This document shows, in pieces, positions 56,101 through 63,583 of a stretch of 64,000 nucleotides of DNA. A program made the position numbers and the translations under genes. Source of the DNA: Klebsiella pneumoniae. GTDB lineage: Bacteria; Pseudomonadota; Gammaproteobacteria; Pseudomonadales; UBA5518. The notes beneath the pieces are model-generated. The model was not told the origin of the DNA. It searched no databases and saw only the letters and a list, made by a program, of their open reading frames with translations. Position 1 is the first letter of the stretch. Each line of letters opens with the position of its first letter. The stretch lies in assembly GCA_945862145.1 (NCBI GenBank), contig CAMAXE010000014.1:49394-113393 (forward strand), in the 5' to 3' direction.

Positions 56101-56566
56101 CACGAAAAACGATCTCGTCGATACGCAGGAGTTCCTGCCCCTCACGGACGATGCGCAGGCTGCCGAGCGACCCTTGCGCGATGTCGGGATCCAGCGGCAA
56201 CGCGAGTCGCGGCAGATCAAATTCCCCGTGGTCGGTCGCGGCGCCAAGGGTGATGTCCAGGCTCTGCGCCGAGAATGAGTCCACGCAGAGCGCGAACTTG
56301 GCGAGGCAGCCCGCATCCAGCCGCCATGCCAGATCGCGCAGCGTCACCACCTCCCGCTCGCCGCGCCAGCGCAGGCGACTGATCCGTGCCTCGAGGAGAG
56401 TGCCACGGCGGCCTTCGATCGCCAGTTGCGGCAGCGCGCGTTGTAGCGCGGCCACTACCAGCGCCGCGCCGCGTTCGCTCTGCGCGAGCTGCAGTGCCGC
56501 TGTCGCTGCAATAGCCAGCACGAGCAGCGTGCCTGCCAGCACAAGGAGCCGGTTGCGGCGGGTCAC
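53129..56566 (-). CDS. tamB: Translocation and assembly module protein TamB
   Basis: 1145 aa, inner-membrane-anchored protein (helix about 6-25) spanning the periplasm, mostly beta-strand repeats of the AsmA/TamB type. The conserved C-terminal domain includes YTAYGQRLEVTAGSLLF, RALHYLLTGRAP, GVVTGRVLGKLGIQDFQI and YLTPDLYLRYGVS. With TamA it helps outer-membrane protein and phospholipid transport. It overlaps tamA by four bases. Confidence 0.94.
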   Translation of the reverse strand: MTRRNRLLVLAGTLLVLAIAATAALQLAQSERGAALVVAALQRALPQLAIEGRRGTLLEARISRLRWRGEREVVTLRDLAWRLDAGCLAKFALCVDSFSAQSLDITLGAATDHGEFDLPRLALPLDPDIAQGSLGSLRIVREGQELLRIDEIVFRAAVTGSRIEVERLAGRIGETGIRLSGRLDLEGKLPLSANATLAQPDWPALRLRAQGDLARLEVHAEAGGPWPFTASGTVDPLGEALPFALQLQASAPLSLPGELADYGTLDNTSATLAGSLEHVEATFEASTVSTWIGGNRLRGAATWSPAEGLALTSAALEGAIGTVQGSGHLALSGDRNWQLAAELHEACLPRWRTQTGCSIGGSVRLDGALRGTSEGLRAMLDVQGKFDARPLSATGTIALDGAGGLSVDGLELAGGGNRLRLTGSAGERLDLEGELQAQDLAQTLAQASGHGHGEFHLGGTRGSPELEATLQLQQAGWQGSTAQSLEAAARWRGPQASGNRLSLDARGLVLAGLPIDGLNALLTGSTASHRLNAQTTGEGLKLALDCSGTLAVRSGDWSGNCRDLELQRHAGAKSWRLDETLAIGWNATRRTLALEPFCLRNAKASICNTQRLSLAPAALEGIALRLRALPLDLISPWLPEELQAEGTLDLAVDASRRGNAPLRLSAKLESAVLQIVPLAAGEELPFDLRELAIGLEMEQGVTRLQGQARSGATGVLSGALEIAGTAPGSALSGSVTLAAIDTGPMLRIIPGSLEARGRLDGRIGISGTVASPQLAGELDITEGLFAHESLTHPIDEFALALTFVGPQASLKGHLRTQAGTGNIDGNFRWAGKDWSARLHLHAEELLLEPRRGLRIHVVPDITLDLEPALASVSGSVRIPTADIDLESLPESAVSVSRDTVIVGKKTPESRFDYALAINLELGKAVHLKGFGADARLGGGIRLQRQPGTPLEGRGEVKILDGRYTAYGQRLEVTAGSLLFRGPLGRPGLRITAVRRIEDEQISVGVQVRGDAKAPEVTVFSKPTMPESRALHYLLTGRAPATGDNNELALSSTAMRMGLAGAGVVTGRVLGKLGIQDFQIDSRDVQGGTEVQLSGYLTPDLYLRYGVSTFEKVNTFRLRYRLTPRFFVEAVSGVENAVDFLYSFHR

Positions 56567-58305
56567 AGCGGCGGCCCCATGCTCACGTGGAACTTCAGGG
56601 TCGAGTTCTCGCTGTCACACACGGGCGCTGCAATGTCGATGCGGATCTGTCCGATGGGCGAGAGCCAGCGCAGCCCGATGCCGGCGCTCTGGTAGAGCTT
56701 GTCGTGGTGGTCGGTGAAGGCGCCGCCGCCGTCGATGAAGGCGGCAACTCGCCAGCCGGGCCGCACGCGGCGCGAGATCTCCAGGCTGCCGACGCCGAGA
56801 TAACGCCCGCCGATCAGCTTGCCGTAGGCGTCGCGTGGCGAGAGGGTCTGGTAGTCGTAGCCACGGATGCTGCGGTCGCCGCCGGCATAAAAACGGATCG
56901 AGGCGGGCATCTGGTTGAAGCCGTCGGTCCAGATCGCGCCGAGCTCCAGGCGGGCGAGCACGCGCGTGTTGTCATCGCGCAGTGAGCGCAGCACGCCAAG
57001 GCCGCCGCGCCAGCGCAGGAAATCAGCGGGCGCACCTATCGTGCGGTCGCTGAAGTCCACCGAGCTCCAGACGCTATAACCCTCCGCCGGATCGAGACCG
57101 GACTCCAGCTTGGTGCGCGAGAGGTTCGAGGAGGGCATCAGATACGCGACATCCTTCTGCGTTTCACTGCCCACCGTGTAACGTTCGAGCTCCGCGTTGA
57201 TGCCGTAGCGGTACGACCAGTCGCCGAAGATTTTCATCGCGTGAGCGATGCCTGTGGTGGCGGCGAGCGAATCGGTGTCCTCGATTGTTTTACCCTGGAT
57301 TCCCGCGCTCAACTCGATAATGTCATCGAGCGGGTCGTGGTGCGGGATGCGCCACACCGATTCCAGCGCCTGACGTGACTGCGAGAGCTCGGCGTCAATC
57401 GACAGTGAGTCGCCGCGGGAGTTGAGTAGCGGTGAGTTGCGTCCGAAGCGCAGCCGCAGATCCGAGTCGGTGCTGAAGCCGGCGCCGACGTCGTAGCTGC
57501 TCTCGGTGACGTCTGCGGCCAGCACCTCGATGTCCGCCACCTCGGTGTCGCTGCGCTTGATCCGCACCACCAGCTCGCTGAAATAACCCGTATCCCGCAG
57601 GCGCTGCTCGAATCGGGACATCAGCGTGGCGTCGAACCAGTCCCCGCGCTGGAAGGGGGCGAGCCTGCGGAGCAGTGTGCTGTCGAGACTGGAACCGGTG
57701 ATGCTCACCTCGCCGAAGCGCACCCGCGCTCCGGCAGCAAGCTCCAGCACGGCCTGTGCCTCGTGCCTCGCCACATCGACGCGGAGCTCGGCGCGGCGGA
57801 ACCGGGGCTTGAAGAATCCGGCGCGGCGACAGGCGCGCAGCAGCTCCTCGCGCAGCATGTCGTAGTCGGGGTGCGACAACGGTTTCCCCGGGGTGAAAGG
57901 ACTCTTGAGCAGGCGTTGCGCCACGGCGGGCACCGTGCGCGCGGCGTCATCGATCCGGATGTCGGCCTCGATCCAGAGCACTCGGGGGCCCGGCTCGATC
58001 CGCAGCACCCGCCGGCCTTTCACCGTCAGCACACTGAAGGTGGATTCGTACCAGCCGAAGGGCTGCATCGCGTTGTCGATATCGCGGCGCAGCTGTCGTT
58101 CCAGCCGGGCGGGCTGTTCGGCAAGGGCCGGGTCGAGCTCGCCGAGGTGCAGGCGCAGGTTGCGGGTCGTGGCCTTGTCGAGGCCCTCGATGTCGAGTTC
58201 CAGCCCCGGTGCGCCGGCATACGCCATGTGCGGCAGACACAGCACCAGTGCCGCGAGCAGTTGTCGCGCGGTACGGCTCGGCCATGTCAGGATTCGCACT
58301 TTCAC
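56563..58305 (-). CDS. tamA: Outer-membrane assembly factor TamA
   Basis: 580 aa Omp85 protein. Signal peptide (about 1-30, ending HMAYAGA), three POTRA domains (31-270) and a 16-stranded barrel (280-580) with the lid-loop motif YAGGDRSIRGYDYQTLSP and ending FHVSMGPPL. First of the tamA-tamB-BKACE unit; divergent from aguA. Confidence 0.94.
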   Translation of the reverse strand: MKVRILTWPSRTARQLLAALVLCLPHMAYAGAPGLELDIEGLDKATTRNLRLHLGELDPALAEQPARLERQLRRDIDNAMQPFGWYESTFSVLTVKGRRVLRIEPGPRVLWIEADIRIDDAARTVPAVAQRLLKSPFTPGKPLSHPDYDMLREELLRACRRAGFFKPRFRRAELRVDVARHEAQAVLELAAGARVRFGEVSITGSSLDSTLLRRLAPFQRGDWFDATLMSRFEQRLRDTGYFSELVVRIKRSDTEVADIEVLAADVTESSYDVGAGFSTDSDLRLRFGRNSPLLNSRGDSLSIDAELSQSRQALESVWRIPHHDPLDDIIELSAGIQGKTIEDTDSLAATTGIAHAMKIFGDWSYRYGINAELERYTVGSETQKDVAYLMPSSNLSRTKLESGLDPAEGYSVWSSVDFSDRTIGAPADFLRWRGGLGVLRSLRDDNTRVLARLELGAIWTDGFNQMPASIRFYAGGDRSIRGYDYQTLSPRDAYGKLIGGRYLGVGSLEISRRVRPGWRVAAFIDGGGAFTDHHDKLYQSAGIGLRWLSPIGQIRIDIAAPVCDSENSTLKFHVSMGPPL

Positions 58306-58403
58306 AGGGTTGTCGTTCGACGTTGGACGGGGCCGGGTGGCTGCCTATCGTAACCGTGCGCGCCGCGCACGGCATCCGGGGGCGGCGCGCAGCGTAGAGG
58401 GAA

Positions 58404-59465
58404 ATGATGAGCCAGGACATACAGCGACGCGCGCGGCGGCTTCCCGCGGAATGGGAGCCGCAGGATGCCGTTCTTCTTACGTGGCCTCATGACGGCAGCG
58501 ACTGGGCGCCAGGCCTCGCCGAGGTCGAGGTGGTGTTCGTGGCCATCGCGGCGGCGGTCTGCGCCCATGAGCGCCTGCTGCTGGTGCTGCGCGACGCCGC
58601 GCACCGGCGTCATGTCGAGGCCCTGCTGACGGCGGCGGGTGTGGACCTTGCGCGGGTGCGGGTGGTTGTCGCGCCCTCCAACGACACCTGGGCCCGTGAT
58701 CACGGGCCGATCACGGTTTTCGAGGACGGCCGCCCGCGCATCCTCGACTTCGTCTTCAACGGCTGGGGCGGCAAGTTCGAGGCAGCGCTTGACGACGCCA
58801 TCACTGAGCGCCTGCAGGACAAGGGCGCGTTCGGCAGTGCTCCCCGCGAAGGCATCGATTTCGTGCTGGAGGGCGGGAGCCTCGAGTCGGACGGCGCGGG
58901 TACGCTGCTCACCACGCACGAATGCCAACACCACGCCGGGCGCAATCCGGCGCTGGACACCGCAGCCATCGAGGCGCGGCTCACCGAGGCCTTCGGCCTC
59001 GAACGGGTGCTCTGGCTCCACCACGGGCAACTGGAAGGCGACGATACCGACGGTCATATCGACACCCTCGTGCGCCTCTGCGACGCGACCACGCTCGCCT
59101 ACCAGCAGTGCCAGGATCCCGCAGACCCGCACTTCCCCGAGCTCGCTGCACTCGAGGCCGAGGTGCAGGCCTTGCGTACCGCGGGCGGCGAGCCCTACCG
59201 GCTCGTGCCCTTGCCCTGGCCCGCAGCCAAACGCCATCCGGACGGTCACCGTATGCCGGCCACCTATGCGAATTTCTTGATCCTGAACGGCACCGTACTG
59301 GTGCCGACCTACCGTGATCCGGCCGATGCCGAAGCCATCGCACTGCTCGCCCCGGTGTTCCCGGGCCGCGAGGTGATCGGCATCGACTGCTTGCCGCTGA
59401 TCGCGCAGGGTGGCTCGCTGCACTGCGTGACCATGCAGTTTCCCGCCGGCACACTGGCGCCCTGA
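58404..59465 (+). CDS. aguA: Agmatine deiminase AguA
   Basis: 353 aa. Hydrolyses agmatine to N-carbamoylputrescine. Guanidine-modifying enzyme fold with PAEWEPQDAVLLTWPHDGSDW at the start (20-residue core), NDTWARDHGPITV, HHGQLEGDDTDGHID and the nucleophile in QGGSLHCVTMQ. Start is ATG 58404 or 58407. Followed by aguB after 36 bases. Confidence 0.95.
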   Translation: MMSQDIQRRARRLPAEWEPQDAVLLTWPHDGSDWAPGLAEVEVVFVAIAAAVCAHERLLLVLRDAAHRRHVEALLTAAGVDLARVRVVVAPSNDTWARDHGPITVFEDGRPRILDFVFNGWGGKFEAALDDAITERLQDKGAFGSAPREGIDFVLEGGSLESDGAGTLLTTHECQHHAGRNPALDTAAIEARLTEAFGLERVLWLHHGQLEGDDTDGHIDTLVRLCDATTLAYQQCQDPADPHFPELAALEAEVQALRTAGGEPYRLVPLPWPAAKRHPDGHRMPATYANFLILNGTVLVPTYRDPADAEAIALLAPVFPGREVIGIDCLPLIAQGGSLHCVTMQFPAGTLAP

Positions 59466-59501
59466 GCGCCGCCCCCTGAAGCCACCCACCGGAGCCTCCG
59501 C

Positions 59502-60389
59502 ATGAGCCAGATCCTGCGCGCCGCCTGCCTGCAACACGCCTGCACGGGCGACCGTGAGGCGAACCTCGCCACCAGCGCCTCGATGGTGCGCGAGGCCGCG
59601 GCCGCCGGCGCGCGGTTGGTCTTGCTGCAAGAGCTTCACGCCGGGCCGTACTTCTGTCAGGTCGAGGATGTTGCCTGTTTTGATCTGGCCGAGCCGATCC
59701 CGGGGCCGGGTACGGCGTTTCTCGGTAGCCTGGCGCAGGAGTGCAGCGTGGTGCTGGTGGCCTCGCTCTTCGAGCGTCGCGCTCCCGGGCTCTACCACAA
59801 CACCGCGGTGGTCTTCGAGCGTGACGGCAGCATCGCCGGGCGCTATCGCAAGATGCATATCCCCGACGATCCCGCTTACTACGAGAAGTTCTACTTCACG
59901 CCCGGCGACCTGGGCTTCACCCCCATCGCCACCTCGGTGGGCAAGCTCGGTGTGCTGGTGTGCTGGGACCAGTGGTACCCGGAGGCCGCTCGCCTGATGG
60001 CGCTTGCTGGCGCGGATCTGCTGCTTTATCCCACGGCGATTGGCTGGGATCCCCGTGACGAGGCCGCCGAGAAAAACCGTCAGCGTGATGCCTGGGTCAC
60101 GGTGCAGCGCGCGCACGCCGTGGCGAACGGGCTACCCGTGCTGGTGGCAAACCGCATCGGGCACGAGGCCGATCCATCGGGGCATGGCGCGGGCCTGCAG
60201 TTCTGGGGGCACAGCTTCGTGGCAGGGCCGCAGGGGGAGCTGCTGGCGGTGGGCTCCGAGGGCGCCAGCGAGGCGCTGCTGGTGGACCTTGACCTTCGAC
60301 GCAGCGAGGATGTCCGCCGCATCTGGCCCTTCCTGCGGGATCGGCGGATCGATGCCTACGGCGACCTGCTGAAGCGCTTCCGCGATTGA
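59502..60389 (+). CDS. aguB: N-carbamoylputrescine amidase AguB
   Basis: 295 aa nitrilase-family enzyme completing the agmatine to putrescine route. The catalytic triad is visible: Glu in LLQELHAGPYFCQ, Lys in RYRKMHIPDDP and Cys in LVCWDQWYPEAARLMA. RBS GGAG upstream. Cotranscription with aguA is likely. Confidence 0.96.
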   Translation: MSQILRAACLQHACTGDREANLATSASMVREAAAAGARLVLLQELHAGPYFCQVEDVACFDLAEPIPGPGTAFLGSLAQECSVVLVASLFERRAPGLYHNTAVVFERDGSIAGRYRKMHIPDDPAYYEKFYFTPGDLGFTPIATSVGKLGVLVCWDQWYPEAARLMALAGADLLLYPTAIGWDPRDEAAEKNRQRDAWVTVQRAHAVANGLPVLVANRIGHEADPSGHGAGLQFWGHSFVAGPQGELLAVGSEGASEALLVDLDLRRSEDVRRIWPFLRDRRIDAYGDLLKRFRD

Positions 60390-60513
60390 GTCCTGCCCTC
60401 AGGGGTTACCGAGCCGCCCATGGTGTGCAGGAATTGGGGGCGTGTTCTCATGCCGGATCTTCGCAGAGGTGGGATTGTGTCTCGGGCAGCGAGAGCACAG
60501 GAGCGCGCTCCAT

Positions 60514-60541
60514 GGAACCCAAATCGCCTTCCAGGCGTGTA
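60514..60541 (+). promoter_or_regulatory. Candidate ECF promoter of the sigma gene (GGAACC-N16-CGTGTA)
   Basis: GGAACC (60514-60519) is the classic ECF -35 and CGTGTA (60536-60541) a plausible -10. The same pair with the same 16-base spacer recurs at 63490-63517. Transcription would begin close to the ATG at 60550, so the transcript would be leaderless or nearly so. Confidence 0.55.
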
Positions 60542-60549
60542 AGACCGAT

Positions 60550-61140
60550 ATGAAGTGGTTCAAGCCAACGATCGTGCCTGTGCGGGAGTCCCGTTTCGAC
60601 TCTCTCGTGCGGCCGCACCTCGACCGGCTGTACCGCTTGGCCTACCGGTTCACCCACTCGCGCGAGGATGCCGAGGACTTGGTTCAGAGCCTGCTGATCA
60701 AACTCTTGGCGCAGGAGGAGCGACTTGCCACACTCGATCTCCCCGGCCCGTGGCTTGCCCGCGCCCTTTACCATCTTTACATCGACCAGACCCGGCAGCG
60801 GCGTCGTCAGGAGGCCGCGTTGGGCAGCCGGCTGACCGATGAGTACGCGCTGGACTCGCTTGTCGACGAGGTGTCGGACTCCCCCGAGCAGGCCGTGGAG
60901 CGCAACCAGCGCGCGGACCGGCTGCAGGCGGCGCTGGCCGCGTTGTCCTCGGACCACCGCGCCTTGATCGCCTGGCATGACATGGAGGGCTACACCCTCG
61001 ATGAACTTGCCGTGCAGCTCCAGGTGCCGCTCGGCACCCTGAAATCCCGCCTGCATCGCGGGCGCGCCAATCTCCGGGCGCTGCTGGAGGATCCCTCCGC
61101 AGGCGTCGAAGCCCTTTCCGTAGCGAGGTTCGCTGTATGA
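60550..61140 (+). CDS. ECF-family RNA polymerase sigma factor
   Basis: 196 aa. Region 2 at about residues 15-85 (YRFTHSREDAEDLVQSLLIK) and region 4 at about 130-180 (YTLDELAVQLQVPLGTLKSR followed by LHRGRANLR). ATG at 60550; an upstream in-frame extension is not sigma-like. Its stop overlaps the anti-sigma start by four bases. It probably recognises the GGAACC motifs in front of itself and of the last gene in the window. Confidence 0.92.
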   Translation: MKWFKPTIVPVRESRFDSLVRPHLDRLYRLAYRFTHSREDAEDLVQSLLIKLLAQEERLATLDLPGPWLARALYHLYIDQTRQRRRQEAALGSRLTDEYALDSLVDEVSDSPEQAVERNQRADRLQAALAALSSDHRALIAWHDMEGYTLDELAVQLQVPLGTLKSRLHRGRANLRALLEDPSAGVEALSVARFAV

Positions 61141-61769
61141 ACTGCACCCGTGCCCTTCTGCTCCTTGAGGAGCAGCTCGACGGCTCGCTGGAGCACCCTG
61201 ACGAGGCCGGCCTTGCCGAGCATCTGCGTGGTTGCGGTGCCTGTGCTGCAGCGCGCGGTGCCATGGTGACCCTGCAGCAACGGCTGGCGGCCATGCCCCT
61301 GCCGCCCCCAGCCGCCGGCTTTGCCGACCGCGTGCTCGCCCGTACGCACGCGGCAAGCCCGGCGCGGACGTCCGTGTCCCGGGCGCGCCCCGCGTGGATT
61401 GGCGGGGCGCTGGCGGCGAGTCTCTTGATGGTGATCGGCTTGGGGTTCAGCCGGGAGACGCTCCCCGAGGTCATGGCCATCGCCAACGAGCCGCTCCGGC
61501 TGGTGTTCCGCAGCGAGGACGCGCTGCAGGGCGTCACGATCGAGATCGAACTGCCCGAGGGTGTGGCGCTGGCGGGTTACCCGGGCCAGCGTCAGCTGGT
61601 GTGGAAATCCGATATTCAGGCCGGCCCGAACCTGCTCGAGCTACCGGTTGAGGTGCGCGGGGACGGTGGTGTGCTTACCGCCACGCTGAACCACGGCGCC
61701 GAGCGCCGCCAGTTCTCGGTGCGCGTTGTCGCGGCGGCTCCGGTAGTCATGGAGAAGACCGATGTCTAG
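61137..61769 (+). CDS. Membrane anti-sigma factor with zinc-binding ZAS domain
   Basis: 210 aa. N-terminal HLRGCGAC gives the HX3CX2C zinc motif of anti-sigma factors; one membrane helix near residues 83-101 (WIGGALAASLLMVIGLGF); a beta-rich periplasmic end with IEIELPEGVALAGYPGQRQL and NLLELPVEVRGDGG. It holds the sigma factor until an envelope signal. Overlaps both neighbours. Confidence 0.9.
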   Translation: MNCTRALLLLEEQLDGSLEHPDEAGLAEHLRGCGACAAARGAMVTLQQRLAAMPLPPPAAGFADRVLARTHAASPARTSVSRARPAWIGGALAASLLMVIGLGFSRETLPEVMAIANEPLRLVFRSEDALQGVTIEIELPEGVALAGYPGQRQLVWKSDIQAGPNLLELPVEVRGDGGVLTATLNHGAERRQFSVRVVAAAPVVMEKTDV

Positions 61770-62088
61770 GTTGTCTGCCCTTCTGGGTGTTGCGGGGCTT
61801 GTGTTCAGCCTGTCCGTCATGGCGGACAGCGGGCTGCAGGGTCTCGAGATGGACGTGATGGATCCCGGCGAGAACGCGGCGCGCGCTACCGGGCGCATCG
61901 CGATGCCGCGCTTGATGCTCCCCGTGCCCACCGAGCACGATCTGTCTGGCGTCGAGCCTGAACAGCGACGTGGCCTGTCTGCACCGATGGCCGATGGCAT
62001 CGGTGTTTCGGTTGCGCGCGAGGCGGTCGCACCGGTCACGGATACCGACACGGCCAAAGACGTCCTCGCACCCGATACGCCACGCTGA
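61762..62088 (+). CDS. Small secreted protein of unknown function
   Basis: 108 aa. Signal peptide about residues 1-21 (VFSLSVMADS); the mature part is proline/acid-rich without a recognisable fold (MDPGENAARATGRIAMPRL, ending DVLAPDTPR). ATG overlaps the anti-sigma stop by eight bases, so it belongs to the sigma operon. No family recognised. Confidence 0.75.
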   Translation: MSRLSALLGVAGLVFSLSVMADSGLQGLEMDVMDPGENAARATGRIAMPRLMLPVPTEHDLSGVEPEQRRGLSAPMADGIGVSVAREAVAPVTDTDTAKDVLAPDTPR

Positions 62089-62172
62089 GGCGTGTTATAG
62101 AGTTGCTGTGCCCGGTGTTGCTGCGGGTCATCCCCTGACGAGTTCCCTGCGACCCCATCCGTGATGATTGCC

Positions 62173-63462
62173 ATGCCCCGTTCCGTTTCCACTCAGGCGC
62201 GCCGATCCATGCGAGGTGTGCTGCTTTGCCTGCTGCTCGCGGGCTGCCCCGTCGTGGCCTTGGCGGCTCCGGCCATGGAGGCTGGGGTTCAAGCCTATCG
62301 GCAGGGTGATTTTCCGGCCGCGCTCGGGTATTTCCGGCAGGCGGCAGCCGAGCAGCCCGATGACAATGCCGTGCAGTTCAACCTCGGGCTCACCCTGTAC
62401 CGCACGGGCGATTATATTGCCGCGCGCACGATTTTCCTCCGCCTGCGCCGCGAGCCGGGCATGAGCGCCATAGCCGAATACCACCTCGGGCTGGTGGCGG
62501 CCCGACTTGGGCAAAGCGACCGCGCCGCGAAGCACCTGCGTGCCGCCGCCGCCGGCGATTCGCCCCGCTTGCGCGAGCTCGCCCGTGCGGCGCTCTCCCG
62601 CCTCGGTGAGCGACCGGATGCACGCACGGCCACTGCCTATGCGATGCTCGGCGCCGGTTTTGATGACAACCGTAACCGCGTGTCCAAGGCGGTGGAAATC
62701 GCCGGGCAGGATCCGCAATCCGCCTATGTCGACATGGTCGGGCAGGGGGTGTATCCGCTGCCGTTGGCTCAGGAAGTCGATCTGCTTGCCACGGCTTTCC
62801 GGCGCGACTACGAGACCGATGACGAGCTCGACCAGAGTTCCGTGCAACTCAGCCTGCGCCGGACCTGGCGGCCGGGTGCATGGCGTCTGTCGCTCGCTGC
62901 CGAGAGCGAGTCGATACTCCTTCGCGACAACAGCCTGGTGCAATCGGCGGGTTTGGGCTTTGAAGCCGTCAGGCGCGTGGGGAAATCGACGCTGCGGCTC
63001 CGTTACCAGCCGGCGCACGTCAGTGCAGACACCGAATTCGACTACCTCGATGGCAGCCGTCAGCGTGCGCTCGTCGCGCAGGATGTGAACCTCGGTGGGC
63101 TGCAATTGCGCGCCGGCTATGAGCTCGAGCAGAGCGCGCAGGGCGATGGGGTGGGCGCCGATATCGTCTATGGTCAGGCGCCGCTGCGCCACGGGCCTTT
63201 TATGCGCGTGAGTCGCGCGCTGACACCACGGCTCGAGGCCAGCCTGAACGCGTCCTGGCGGCGCAGTCGCTATGACGACAAAGCGCCCGATGCCGACCGC
63301 CGCGAGGATGACTTGCTGCAGGCGGGTGCTTCCCTGCGTTTCCAGGCCGGCCGTGACTGGGGGTTGTTGCTGGACTACCGCTTTTCCGACAACCGCTCGA
63401 GAGTCGACGACTATGACCACGACCGCAGCACCCTGCTGGCGGGCTTCGAGTGGCGCTATTGA
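62173..63462 (+). CDS. Outer-membrane protein with N-terminal TPR and C-terminal beta-barrel (Slam-like layout)
   Basis: About 429 aa. Signal sequence with VLLCLLLAGCPVVALAAP (a lipobox reading is possible). TPR-type helices at about 35-145 (AYRQGDFPAALGYFRQAAAE, NLGLTLYRTGDYIAARTIF). A beta-barrel of about 280 residues follows, with alternating strands, and ends in an aromatic residue (FEWRY). This order is that of surface lipoprotein assembly modifiers (DUF560, Slam), but identity is not proven. Start uncertain (ATG 62164 or GTG 62161 also in frame). No clear RBS. Confidence 0.75.
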   Translation: MPRSVSTQARRSMRGVLLCLLLAGCPVVALAAPAMEAGVQAYRQGDFPAALGYFRQAAAEQPDDNAVQFNLGLTLYRTGDYIAARTIFLRLRREPGMSAIAEYHLGLVAARLGQSDRAAKHLRAAAAGDSPRLRELARAALSRLGERPDARTATAYAMLGAGFDDNRNRVSKAVEIAGQDPQSAYVDMVGQGVYPLPLAQEVDLLATAFRRDYETDDELDQSSVQLSLRRTWRPGAWRLSLAAESESILLRDNSLVQSAGLGFEAVRRVGKSTLRLRYQPAHVSADTEFDYLDGSRQRALVAQDVNLGGLQLRAGYELEQSAQGDGVGADIVYGQAPLRHGPFMRVSRALTPRLEASLNASWRRSRYDDKAPDADRREDDLLQAGASLRFQAGRDWGLLLDYRFSDNRSRVDDYDHDRSTLLAGFEWRY

Positions 63463-63489
63463 TGAGCACGCAAATTTTTTCGTCGCCAA

Positions 63490-63517
63490 GGAACCTTTGG
63501 CCGGCTTCGGGCGTGTC
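63490..63517 (+). promoter_or_regulatory. Candidate ECF promoter (GGAACC-N16-CGTGTC)
   Basis: GGAACC at 63490-63495 and CGTGTC at 63512-63517 have the same spacing as the site at 60514. Predicted start near 63524 leaves a leader of about 60 bases, ending with GGAG before the ATG at 63584. The agreement of two sites by chance is unlikely but not excluded. Confidence 0.6.
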
Positions 63518-63583
63518 TTGTGGCATGGACGCCGGAGTTTTTCTGGCCTCCGCTAAACAAACCTGCAATTGGAGTGATCCCGC

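Noticed and set aside
58302..60116. 604-residue open frame on minus opposite aguA and aguB
   Set aside because: Antisense shadow; both enzymes on plus have complete catalytic residues.
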